Origin: Bacteroides sp. UBA7335
GTDB lineage: Bacteria; Bacteroidota; Bacteroidia; Bacteroidales; Bacteroidaceae
Direction of reading: 5' to 3'
NCBI GenBank assembly: GCA_002471185.1
Contig: DKPL01000002.1
Location: forward strand, 1-22,175
Length of the DNA stretch: 22,175 nt
Below the pieces are notes generated by a model. The model was not told the origin of the DNA, made no database searches, and was given only the letters and a program-made list of their open reading frames with translations. A program made the position numbers and the translations under genes. This document shows, in pieces, positions 7,832 through 14,924 of this stretch. Position 1 is the stretch's first letter. The number at the start of each line of letters is the position of its first letter.

Positions 7832-8590
7832 TTATTTACTGGTTTGCAGTCCGCTACGCTTACTGCGGTTGTAGCTTCGATAAGAGTCGAGTTCAATCTC
7901 AATATCGGGTTCGCGAAGCTCACCCGTCTGCGGAAGTCTGAACTTGATGTATTTAATATTGAGTCCACGGTCTAACCACTGTTGCTCGTAGTAGGTCTTT
8001 ATGCTCAAGATGTCATCGGCCATGCCCGAGTGATACAAATCTTCGGTGATAACCTCAACCGGTAGTTTGTTTTCTTCGACCATATACTTGGTATAAGTAT
8101 ACATAAACTGGCTATCACTTTTGAGATGCACCAACCCATTATCTACCAAGAAGCGACGATAGCGATTCATAAAGTAAGTTGAAGTAAGACGTTTAGTAGC
8201 CTTTTTCATCTGCGGATCAGAGAAAGTCAGCCAGATTTCGCTTACCTCGCCCGGAGCAAAAAAGCGATCGATGATTTCGATGTTGGTGCGTAGAAATGCC
8301 ACATTACTCATGCCCTCTTTGAGCGCATCGGTAGCACCAGTCCACATACGTGCACCTTTGATGTCTACCCCAATAAAGTTTTTATCAGGAAAGCGTTTTC
8401 CCAATCCTACCGTATATTCTCCACGCCCACAGCCCAGTTCGAGCACAATGGGGTTGTCGTTTTTAAAAAATGATTCGTGCCATTTGCCCTTCATATCCGA
8501 AGGGATATTGTCCGCAACCGAGTAAGGGTACTCGAACACATGCGGATAACTTGCCATATCGGCAAACTTTTGTAATTTACCTTTTCCCAT
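7832..8590 (-). CDS. trmB: tRNA (guanine-N7-)-methyltransferase TrmB
   Basis: TrmB uses S-adenosylmethionine to methylate N7 of G46 in the variable loop of tRNAs. The Rossmann-fold SAM-binding motif is VLELGCGRGEY (49-59), the acidic residue of strand 2 is in FIGVDIKGARMW (72-83), and the substrate-side motif reads LTFSDPQMKKATKRLTS (121-137), where many bacteria have FPDPWPKKRH. The C-terminal third (to 252) holds the extra helices common in Bacteroidales versions. It is first in a two-gene operon: mrp starts six bases after its stop. A promoter lies 22-51 bases upstream of its ATG. Confidence in the family is high. Confidence 0.92.
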   Translation of the reverse strand: MGKGKLQKFADMASYPHVFEYPYSVADNIPSDMKGKWHESFFKNDNPIVLELGCGRGEYTVGLGKRFPDKNFIGVDIKGARMWTGATDALKEGMSNVAFLRTNIEIIDRFFAPGEVSEIWLTFSDPQMKKATKRLTSTYFMNRYRRFLVDNGLVHLKSDSQFMYTYTKYMVEENKLPVEVITEDLYHSGMADDILSIKTYYEQQWLDRGLNIKYIKFRLPQTGELREPDIEIELDSYRSYNRSKRSGLQTSK

Positions 8591-8611
8591 ATCAAAAGTT
8601 TGGTTTCGCTA

Positions 8612-8641
8612 CAAAGTTACTTACTTCGCAGTAAACACAAA
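8612..8641 (-). promoter_or_regulatory. Bacteroidota-type promoter of trmB-mrp
   Basis: On the minus strand the -33 TTTG (8638-8641) and the -7 TAACTTTG (8612-8619) are 18 bases apart, close to the usual 19. The start codon of trmB is 21 bases further on, so the leader is short, around 15 bases. Confidence 0.65.
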
Positions 8642-8670
8642 ATAAAAGGAGAGTAGTTTTCTACTCTCCT
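8642..8670 (-). terminator. Rho-independent terminator after ilvE
   Basis: A perfect 10-bp stem (8661-8670 with 8647-8656) closes a 4-base loop. On the minus strand it is followed by TTTATTTT. It is 28 bases after the ilvE stop codon and immediately before the trmB promoter. On the plus strand no T run follows, so it acts on the minus strand. Confidence 0.88.
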
Positions 8671-8697
8671 CCCATTAATTATAATCTATTAAAACAA

Positions 8698-9717
8698 TTA
8701 TTCTACAATTGTCACCCATCCGTGAGTATCAGGCTCATCGCCATACTGAATGCCACGCAACTTGTTGTAAAGTTTTGTAGACACAGGACCTGGTTTGCCA
8801 TCTTTAGACAATACGTAAGAGTGGTTGTTTTCGGGGTCATCGATACGCTGTATCGGACTGATAACAGCTGCTGTACCACAAGCTCCGGCTTCTTCGAAAG
8901 TAGCCAACTCTTCTTCAAGAATAGGACGACGTTCAACATCCATGCCCATATCTTCGGCCAACTGCATCAAACTCTTGTTGGTGATAGATGGCAAGATAGA
9001 CGAAGACAACGGAGTGATATAAGTATTGTTTTTGATTCCAAAGAAATTGGCAGCTCCACACTCGTCGATGTACTTATGTTCTTTACAGTCAAGATAGAAC
9101 TCGGCAGAGTATCCGGCTTCGTGTGCCTCTTTGCTTGCGCGAAGACTAGCAGCATAGTTACCTCCTACCTTGAAGGTACCTGTACCATGAGGTGCAGCAC
9201 GGTCGTACTTACGAGTGATAACGTAAGGAGTTGCAGCAAATCCACCTTTGAAGTATGGTCCAACAGGCGTAACAAATATAATGAATAGATATTCATCGGC
9301 TGGTTTCACACCTACTTGCGCACCGGTACCAATGAGCAAAGGGCGGATGTATAGTGATGCACCTGTTTCGTAAGGAGGAATAAAGCGTTCATTGAGTTTT
9401 ACCGCTTTCAATACCGCATCTTTAAATCGTTCGGTAGGCAGCTCGGGCATCAAGATACCACGACAAGTAGCTTGCAAACGCGCCGCATTTTCTTCTAAGC
9501 GAAAGATACGAATCTTGCCATCTTTACCGCGGAAAGCCTTTAAACCTTCGAAAGCCTCTTGACCATAATGCAAACAAGTAGCCGCCATGTGTAGGTTGAT
9601 GGTTTCACTGCTACTTACTTCGAGTTCTCCCCAATTGCCATGGCGATTGTAGATTCTGACATTGTAATCGGTAGGCATATAGCCGAACGCTAGGTTTGAC
9701 CAATCTATTTCTTTCAT
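8698..9717 (-). CDS. ilvE: Branched-chain amino acid aminotransferase (class IV, type II)
   Basis: This PLP enzyme performs the last step of valine, leucine and isoleucine synthesis and the first step of their breakdown (EC 2.6.1.42), with 2-oxoglutarate/glutamate as partner. The class IV fold is seen in LHYGQEAFEGLKAFRG (49-64), GASLYIRPLLIGTG (119-132), the PLP lysine in TGTFKVGGNYAAS (Lys183) and the phosphate-binding GACGTAAVISPI further on. Its 339 residues match the longer type II (BCAT2-like) branch. It follows xseB by 49 bases on the same strand and may be partly cotranscribed with the mnmA-xseB group; a terminator follows it. The ATG at 9717 gives the standard start MKEIDWSNL. Confidence 0.95.
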   Translation of the reverse strand: MKEIDWSNLAFGYMPTDYNVRIYNRHGNWGELEVSSSETINLHMAATCLHYGQEAFEGLKAFRGKDGKIRIFRLEENAARLQATCRGILMPELPTERFKDAVLKAVKLNERFIPPYETGASLYIRPLLIGTGAQVGVKPADEYLFIIFVTPVGPYFKGGFAATPYVITRKYDRAAPHGTGTFKVGGNYAASLRASKEAHEAGYSAEFYLDCKEHKYIDECGAANFFGIKNNTYITPLSSSILPSITNKSLMQLAEDMGMDVERRPILEEELATFEEAGACGTAAVISPIQRIDDPENNHSYVLSKDGKPGPVSTKLYNKLRGIQYGDEPDTHGWVTIVE

Positions 9718-9751
9718 ATCAATAAGTATTAAATATATTTTGCTTAAAGCA

Positions 9752-9759
9752 CAAAAATA
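9752..9759 (-). promoter_or_regulatory. Possible -7 element upstream of ilvE
   Basis: On the minus strand TATTTTTG fits TAnnTTTG and lies 34 bases before the ilvE start. No TTTG is found at the expected distance upstream, where xseB coding sequence lies, so this is weak. It would allow ilvE to be transcribed apart from xseB. Confidence 0.3.
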
Positions 9760-9766
9760 GTTTTAT

Positions 9767-9973
9767 TTATTCAGATACACGCTTTTCGTGCAACAATTTT
9801 TCTACTTCGGTATCTACCTTAGTAAGCTTCTCAGAGCAAAAGGCAATGATTTCGTTAGCCTCTTTTAGTTTGCCGGCCAATTCGTCAATCTCGAATTCGT
9901 TGTTGTCTATCTGACGAACAATAGTCTCTAAGCGCTTCATAGCTTGCGAGTAAGTTTCTTTTTTAGCAGCCAT
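9767..9973 (-). CDS. xseB: Exodeoxyribonuclease VII small subunit
   Basis: XseB forms with XseA the exonuclease VII complex, which degrades single-stranded DNA from both ends and acts in mismatch repair and DNA clean-up. The 68 residues carry the family pattern: YSQAMKRLETIVRQIDNNEF (8-27), then the small helical hairpin EIDELAGKLKEANEIIAFCSEKL. Usual family length is 60-90. The start lies four bases after the xseA stop codon, so the two subunits are translated together. Confidence 0.93.
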   Translation of the reverse strand: MAAKKETYSQAMKRLETIVRQIDNNEFEIDELAGKLKEANEIIAFCSEKLTKVDTEVEKLLHEKRVSE

Positions 9974-9977
9974 CTAT

Positions 9978-11219
9978 TTATGATTTTTGTTTTACGGTTG
10001 AAATAATCTCTCCTTGATGCACACGAGTCACCAACGTATCGCCAACTGTTATTTGCGAAGCATCGGTCACCGCCTTTCCATCTTTAAGGGTGATGCTATA
10101 CCCTTTGGCAAGTATGCGTTCGGGCGAAGCATCAAACACGCGCTGCTTGATGAGTTGCAACTGGTGCTTCTGCGAAGCCAAGCAGGTGCGAGTAGATTGC
10201 GCCATGTCCTTTTGCATCATCATCAGTTGTAGACGAGCATCGGTAAGACGCTTCACTACCATAGACGGAATGCGGGTGCGGTATGCATCGATGGTGCGAT
10301 ACTCCTTATCGAGATAGGCTAGAGCACCATCTTTAAGTTTGTTGACAAGATAGTCTAACTGTGCAGCAGCAGTATCCATATAACCTATCAGTAGTTCGGC
10401 TGCAGCAGTAGGTGTCTTTACGCGAGTATGAGCCACCGAATCGAGAACGGTATCATCGCGTTCATGCCCAATACCGGTAATGATGGGTAGCGAGAATTGT
10501 GCACAAGCAGCAGCCAGCAAATAAGTGTCGAAACCACTCAAGTCGGAGGTAGCTCCTCCTCCACGAATGATAACAACTACATCAAACTCATTGATGCGTT
10601 TATTAATCCGGTCTAAAGCTTTCAGAATAGAATCTTCTACTTGATTGCCTTGCATTATAGCCGGAAAGAGTTCGGTGGCAAAGGCATAGTGCTGTGCATT
10701 ATTGGCTAACTGATGAGAAAAGTCTCCATACCCGGCAGCTGTGGCCGAAGAGATGACTGCTATGCGTTGTGGTAGTTCCGGCATGGGCAACTCCTTGTTG
10801 AGTGTAAGCACTCCTTCGTCGAGGAGTTGCTGCAAAATCTCTTTGCGGCGAAGTGCCATATCGCCCAGAGTGTAGGTAGGGTCTACATCGTGCACGGTAA
10901 GACTATAACCATAAAGTTCGTGAAACTGAATGGTCACTTTGACCAATACCTTAATGCCCGAACTAAAAGCTTGTCCGGTAGATTGTTCAAAGTAGGGCTT
11001 GAGTAGCGCAAACACCTGAGCCCAAACAATGCCTCTAGCTTTAGCTACAAGTTGGTTGCTTCGTACATCTTTCTGCACAAACTCCAAATAGCAATGACCA
11101 TTGTTGGTACGCACGTCGCTTAGTTCGGCTTGTATCCAATATTCATCGGGCATGCACTGCTCAATGCTGCGACGCACCAAACCATTGAGATCGTGCAGTG
11201 TCATTGTTTCCTGTCTCAT
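9978..11219 (-). CDS. xseA: Exodeoxyribonuclease VII large subunit
   Basis: This is the catalytic subunit of exonuclease VII. An N-terminal OB-fold (about 8-110, LNGLVRRSIEQC to GYSLTVHDVDP) precedes the catalytic domain, with the conserved RIAVISSATAAGYGDF (152-167), IIRGGGATSDLSGFD (217-231), GIGHERDDTVLD (249-260) and KTPTAAAE (268-275). A coiled coil and the C-terminal RILAKGYSI element follow. Length 413 is normal. Its ATG overlaps the TGA of the upstream protease gene (ATGA), so expression is coupled to it. A second in-frame ATG five codons later (MTLHDLNG) could also be used. Confidence 0.94.
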   Translation of the reverse strand: MRQETMTLHDLNGLVRRSIEQCMPDEYWIQAELSDVRTNNGHCYLEFVQKDVRSNQLVAKARGIVWAQVFALLKPYFEQSTGQAFSSGIKVLVKVTIQFHELYGYSLTVHDVDPTYTLGDMALRRKEILQQLLDEGVLTLNKELPMPELPQRIAVISSATAAGYGDFSHQLANNAQHYAFATELFPAIMQGNQVEDSILKALDRINKRINEFDVVVIIRGGGATSDLSGFDTYLLAAACAQFSLPIITGIGHERDDTVLDSVAHTRVKTPTAAAELLIGYMDTAAAQLDYLVNKLKDGALAYLDKEYRTIDAYRTRIPSMVVKRLTDARLQLMMMQKDMAQSTRTCLASQKHQLQLIKQRVFDASPERILAKGYSITLKDGKAVTDASQITVGDTLVTRVHQGEIISTVKQKS

Positions 11220-12574
11220 TTGTTATTCTGATAAGCTTTCCATACATCAGGAACCCCATATCCGTAGATATTATCGGGGAAGATAGCCCTATCACCCGAT
11301 TGGCGGACCACGTCGATAATCTGTTTGGCAGTGAGTCCGGGCAATGCCTGCCACAAACAAGCCACCAAACCACACATCACCGGCGAGGCAAACGATGTGC
11401 CGTTGGCTTTACGAAGATTACCATCAGTGCCCATCAGAAGGGTTTCAAAACCCTGAGCTACCACATCTGGTTTTATTCGTCCATCGGCCGTGTTTCCTAT
11501 AGACGAGAATGGAGCTAAACTTCCTTTTTTATTGATTGCTCCAACAGTGAGCACATTATCGGCATCACCCGGAGGAGTTATTTTCTTCCATGAACCTGCA
11601 CCGGAATTGCCAGCACTACAGACCAAGACCATACCTTTATCGGCAACCTTAGAGGCTTGACGTGAGATTAAGGCATAGTTACCATCTAAATGGCGGAGTT
11701 GATAATTCTTTGAAGGGTCATCAAACGTATAATATCCCAACGAAGTGTTGATAAGATCGACCCCTACACTATCGGCAAACTCAACTGCAGCAGCCCAATA
11801 ATCTTGCTCTACCAAATGTTCCGAATAACCATCCTCGCTACGAAGCAACCAATAGGAAGCTTCGGGTGCAGTACCAATCATCACATGTGGAGTATTCATC
11901 GCCATACACGAAAAGACTCCGGTACCATGGTTTTCCTCAGCATAAATGTCAGCTTTAGAATTTACAAAGTCTTTTACACCAACCACGTTAATATTGCGCA
12001 TGGCAGCTATTTTGTCAACATTGTGATAGCCGGCATCAATTACAGCAATAGTCATACCCTGTCCACGGAATCCTTCGTTGTGAAGCTTGATGCCATTATT
12101 TAACTCAATCTGCTGCATACCTCCACCATATACATCATCGAACTTTTTGGGCTTATTGACCAAAAGGTCACGTTTGGGAGCTACCTTAGAATTACTGTCT
12201 TGAGGAGCAATCCAGACTTTCTCTACAGCCGTTACAAAGGGAAGTTGAGCAATCTTATCAATTAGAGTAGTGTCGTTGCACGACACTGTGACAAAGTTAT
12301 CCCATTTGCCACGAGTCACGATATCTACTCCTTGAGCTGCAATGTTATCAACATAACGTTGAGACACAGGTAAATCGGTAGAATCTATCCCAATGCCCTG
12401 TTTTATTCTACGGGCAATGGCCTTCTCCGAAAGAAAAGCTTCGGGATGGTCTAACGAGTAAATTGTGTTGGCTTTATCACGAAGCGATATGCGATATTTG
12501 AGTGTATCTTGACGCTGTGCAGAAAGTCCTATAGTGGTTATCAGCAACAAGCATAGCGTTACTATTTTCTTCAT
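11216..12574 (-). CDS. Secreted subtilisin-like serine protease (S8 family)
   Basis: The chosen ATG (12574) gives a signal peptide MKKIVTLCLLLITTIGLSAQ. The frame stays open upstream to a TTG at 12601, but that adds an unlikely leader. A propeptide-like region (about 21-125) precedes the S8 catalytic domain: Asp180 in TIAVIDAGYH, His216 in ENHGTGVFS, Asn323 of the oxyanion hole in CSAGNSGAG and Ser394 in NGTSFASPVM. All triad residues are present, so it should be active. The protein ends at residue 452, just after the catalytic domain (YGVPDVWKAYQNNK), without a type IX sorting domain, so I infer export to the periplasm or outer surface by Sec alone. It lies 27 bases after mnmA and overlaps xseA by four bases. 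The pairing with housekeeping genes gives no clue to its substrate. Confidence 0.9.
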   Translation of the reverse strand: MKKIVTLCLLLITTIGLSAQRQDTLKYRISLRDKANTIYSLDHPEAFLSEKAIARRIKQGIGIDSTDLPVSQRYVDNIAAQGVDIVTRGKWDNFVTVSCNDTTLIDKIAQLPFVTAVEKVWIAPQDSNSKVAPKRDLLVNKPKKFDDVYGGGMQQIELNNGIKLHNEGFRGQGMTIAVIDAGYHNVDKIAAMRNINVVGVKDFVNSKADIYAEENHGTGVFSCMAMNTPHVMIGTAPEASYWLLRSEDGYSEHLVEQDYWAAAVEFADSVGVDLINTSLGYYTFDDPSKNYQLRHLDGNYALISRQASKVADKGMVLVCSAGNSGAGSWKKITPPGDADNVLTVGAINKKGSLAPFSSIGNTADGRIKPDVVAQGFETLLMGTDGNLRKANGTSFASPVMCGLVACLWQALPGLTAKQIIDVVRQSGDRAIFPDNIYGYGVPDVWKAYQNNK

Positions 12575-12601
12575 ATAAAAAATTGGTTGTTTAAAAAGCA
12601 A

Positions 12602-13687
12602 TCAGAAGTCGGTATTTTCAACAATAACCAACCCGATACCCTTTTGTGACGATATATAAGCGCCTCCCAGTACACGACGATCGTCGTAGAACACAGCAGA
12701 CTGCCCTGGTGTAATGGCAGAAGCCTCTGCTAGAAACTTCACAAACAAACGCCCATCGGCCAAACGCTTCACTTTGCAAGGAATGGGTTTACTGCGATAT
12801 CGGATGCGTACAGATAGGTTAGGACAGTTCATTAATTCTTGTTCGTCAACCAATACATCTTGATCAGCAAGCATGTATTCGGCTTTTAGCATCTCTACAT
12901 CGCCCAAAATAACCGTGTTCTTTTCGGGATTTATTTTAAGCACGTAAGCCGGTTTGCCTAATGCAATCTCTAGCCCTTTGCGTTGACCAATAGTATAATA
13001 TGGAAAACCTTTGTGTTGCCCCAACTTGACTCCTGCAGAAGAGACAAACGAACCTGGTCCCACCTCCTCATCTAGCTGTGGATACTGCTCGCGCAAGAAG
13101 TCACGATAGTCTCCTTTGATAAAACAGACTTCCATACTCTCTCCCTCTTTCGACTTAGCTTCATATCCTTTTTCAAGTAAGTATTCGCGGACTTTGAGCT
13201 TTGTATAGTCGCCCAAAGGAAAGATGCAACGCTTCAGCACATCCTGTCCCAATCGCCACAAGAAGTAAGATTGATCTTTCTTATCATCATCTCCGGCTAT
13301 AATATATCTGTTACCATTAATCCACTCCAATCGCGAATAGTGCCCCGTAGCAATCCACTCACAGTCTAACTTATCAGCCCACTCGGTAAGTACCCGAAAC
13401 TTAAACAAAGGGTTGCACATGACACAGGGGTTTGGAGTACGTCCATGTCGATATTCGTCAATGAAGTTTTTTACAACTGAGTTCTTAAAAGCATCACGCT
13501 CATCTGCTACATGGTGTTCAATACCCATTTCACGAGCAAGCACAGCAGCTTCTTTGGGTTCATCACCCCACACACGCATGGTCACGCCTACAATTTCGTA
13601 GCCTTGCTCTTTCAGCATTAGACAAGTGGCAGTACTATCTATTCCACCACTCATTCCTACCAAGACTCTTTTGTTTCGTTCTTTCAT
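12602..13687 (-). CDS. mnmA: tRNA-specific 2-thiouridylase MnmA
   Basis: MnmA activates U34 of tRNA-Lys, -Glu and -Gln with ATP and replaces its 2-oxygen by sulfur. Motifs in order: PP-loop SGGIDS (13-18); NPCVMCN (86-92) with the probable nucleophile Cys88; ATGHYSR (113-119); and SMEVCFIKGDYRDFL (184-198) with the second catalytic Cys188, which carries the persulfide. A C-terminal beta-barrel is marked by YYTIGQRKGL and GQSAVFYDD. At 361 residues it is full length. Some Bacteroidales carry more than one mnmA paralogue, so this may not be the only one in the genome. It heads a run with the S8 protease, xseA and xseB. Confidence 0.94.
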   Translation of the reverse strand: MKERNKRVLVGMSGGIDSTATCLMLKEQGYEIVGVTMRVWGDEPKEAAVLAREMGIEHHVADERDAFKNSVVKNFIDEYRHGRTPNPCVMCNPLFKFRVLTEWADKLDCEWIATGHYSRLEWINGNRYIIAGDDDKKDQSYFLWRLGQDVLKRCIFPLGDYTKLKVREYLLEKGYEAKSKEGESMEVCFIKGDYRDFLREQYPQLDEEVGPGSFVSSAGVKLGQHKGFPYYTIGQRKGLEIALGKPAYVLKINPEKNTVILGDVEMLKAEYMLADQDVLVDEQELMNCPNLSVRIRYRSKPIPCKVKRLADGRLFVKFLAEASAITPGQSAVFYDDRRVLGGAYISSQKGIGLVIVENTDF

Positions 13688-13710
13688 TCTACTTCATTAT
13701 TATATACTTG

Positions 13711-13718
13711 CAAAAGTA
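13711..13718 (-). promoter_or_regulatory. Likely -7 element of the mnmA promoter
   Basis: On the minus strand TACTTTTG is a perfect TAnnTTTG match, 23 bases before the mnmA ATG. The -33 position holds TGTG, not TTTG, about 20 bases upstream. The rest of the region up to the terminator at 13824 is AT-rich and shows nothing else. Confidence 0.5.
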
Positions 13719-13823
13719 CACCATTCAACGCTTAAATCCACATATATTGACTATAAATCTTTATTCGAATCGCACCAAGAGTCCAATTACCTATCTTAAT
13801 AACACAAAACCAAAAGATAGCTT

Positions 13824-13858
13824 AAAAAAATAAGGCATCTCCAAGGAAATGCCTTATT
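13824..13858 (-). terminator. Rho-independent terminator after the NlpE/MliC-like lipoprotein gene
   Basis: A perfect 10-bp stem (AATAAGGCAT, 13849-13858 with 13829-13838) closes a 10-base loop. On the minus strand it runs into seven T. It lies 60 bases after the lipoprotein stop codon and separates that gene from mnmA. Confidence 0.85.
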
Positions 13859-13918
13859 ACCGCTAATGTGAATTTGTTTTTGCCTTGTTCTTCTGTGAAA
13901 CGCTTAGTTATACATTTT

Positions 13919-14842
13919 TCATTGAGATGATTCTTGCACAAACTGATATGCCTTATCACCTAATGTAAGAGTCGCTTTTTGACTTCCAGATGTCCACATC
14001 ACACCATTATTGTAATATTCGGCACTCTTAGCCGAAGCCTCTACTTGAGGCAATGTGAAGCAGTACTTGTATTCGGGATTTAACAATTTCACTTCGCTAC
14101 CCTCCTCACCATTGAGATAAAGTACATCAAACGAGCGAGTCACCTGATCTGAGCCTTGAGCAACATATATTTCATTTACAGGACTTAATATCGTGAAGTT
14201 CAATGTATCTTTTCCGTCAATAAAACGCGGTTTTGCTACCCAAGATGATACCGAGTCGGTGCCTTGTGGCAGCAAGCGAGCTTTTCCATCAGTATATTCA
14301 ATTATCATATTATTAGTGATAGCTCGCTTCATCTTATATACTTTCTTATCAAAATAAAAGTTAGCAAACTGTTTATTACCTACTGTGTACTGCTCTAAAA
14401 CAGCATTTTTGCCACTCTTATCCTCTTTTAAAGTCTGAGTCAACAATAATTCGGGCAGTTTTATATCATTAGCAATTTTAGACAGCTGAAACATACCACT
14501 ACACAACATACCATCATGCACTTCATAAGTAGCATGATCGCCCAAAAGCGAAATAGAATCACCAGCAGCATTCCAACGAATATCTCCCATCGAAATATAA
14601 ATGCCCGGACGTTCTATATACTTAAATGCACTTTGATAACTACTACTATCTATAGCAATCAACACATATATACCCGGACAGTCGGCACCCGGAAGTATTC
14701 CTTCGTAAGTACCTTGCCAATCCAACGTATTTTCGGGAGTTTGCACATCAACCACCACTTCTGTCTTTTGCTTATTTCCTCCGCAAGAAAACAGAAATCC
14801 AATAATCACCAACGCTATCCAATAACAAATTGCAGATTTCAT
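13919..14842 (-). CDS. Lipoprotein with NlpE-like N-terminal and MliC-like C-terminal domains
   Basis: The signal peptide ends in a lipobox (GFLFSC, Cys20), so this is an envelope lipoprotein. Residues 42-135 match the NlpE/copper-resistance fold: WQGTYEGILPGADCPGIY, then the repeat-like strands DIRWNAAGDSISLLGD and YEVHDGML. In NlpE this loop holds a CxxC pair (C-A-D-C); here the first cysteine is glycine (GADC, 52-55), so that pair cannot form. After a linker, about residues 160-303 contain two MliC-like stretches, the second (AEYYNNGVMWTSGSQKATL) resembling the end of membrane-bound inhibitors of C-type lysozyme. NlpE senses envelope and surface stress, and MliC blocks host lysozyme; whether this protein does either is inference. 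It lies 82 bases after the heparinase-like gene and ends at a terminator. Confidence 0.72.
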   Translation of the reverse strand: MKSAICYWIALVIIGFLFSCGGNKQKTEVVVDVQTPENTLDWQGTYEGILPGADCPGIYVLIAIDSSSYQSAFKYIERPGIYISMGDIRWNAAGDSISLLGDHATYEVHDGMLCSGMFQLSKIANDIKLPELLLTQTLKEDKSGKNAVLEQYTVGNKQFANFYFDKKVYKMKRAITNNMIIEYTDGKARLLPQGTDSVSSWVAKPRFIDGKDTLNFTILSPVNEIYVAQGSDQVTRSFDVLYLNGEEGSEVKLLNPEYKYCFTLPQVEASAKSAEYYNNGVMWTSGSQKATLTLGDKAYQFVQESSQ

Positions 14843-14856
14843 AACTCTATTTCGTT

Positions 14857-14864
14857 CAAATATA
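14857..14864 (-). promoter_or_regulatory. Possible -7 element for the lipoprotein gene
   Basis: On the minus strand TATATTTG fits TAnnTTTG and ends 14 bases before the ATG. No TTTG is found 19-21 bases upstream, and the implied leader is under ten bases. The lipoprotein may have its own start or may rely on read-through from the heparinase-like gene. Confidence 0.3.
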
Positions 14865-14924
14865 AATTGTTGTTACTATTAGAACGATAGAAGTGTGAAA
14901 ATGGTTCGTTTTTAGGTTAATATT

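Noticed and set aside
8188..8230. TrmB motif FSDPQMKK in place of the usual FPDPWPKK as an unusual mutation
   Set aside because: From memory this variant is standard in Bacteroidales TrmB proteins, so it is not specific to this strain.
8722..9288. Long open frame opposite ilvE
   Set aside because: It is a shadow of ilvE: a cysteine- and serine-rich translation with no family resemblance, while ilvE on the other strand has all its motifs.
12575..12601. Upstream TTG start for the S8 protease
   Set aside because: The added leader (LFKQPIFY) would precede the signal peptide. ATG 12574 gives a clean signal sequence directly.
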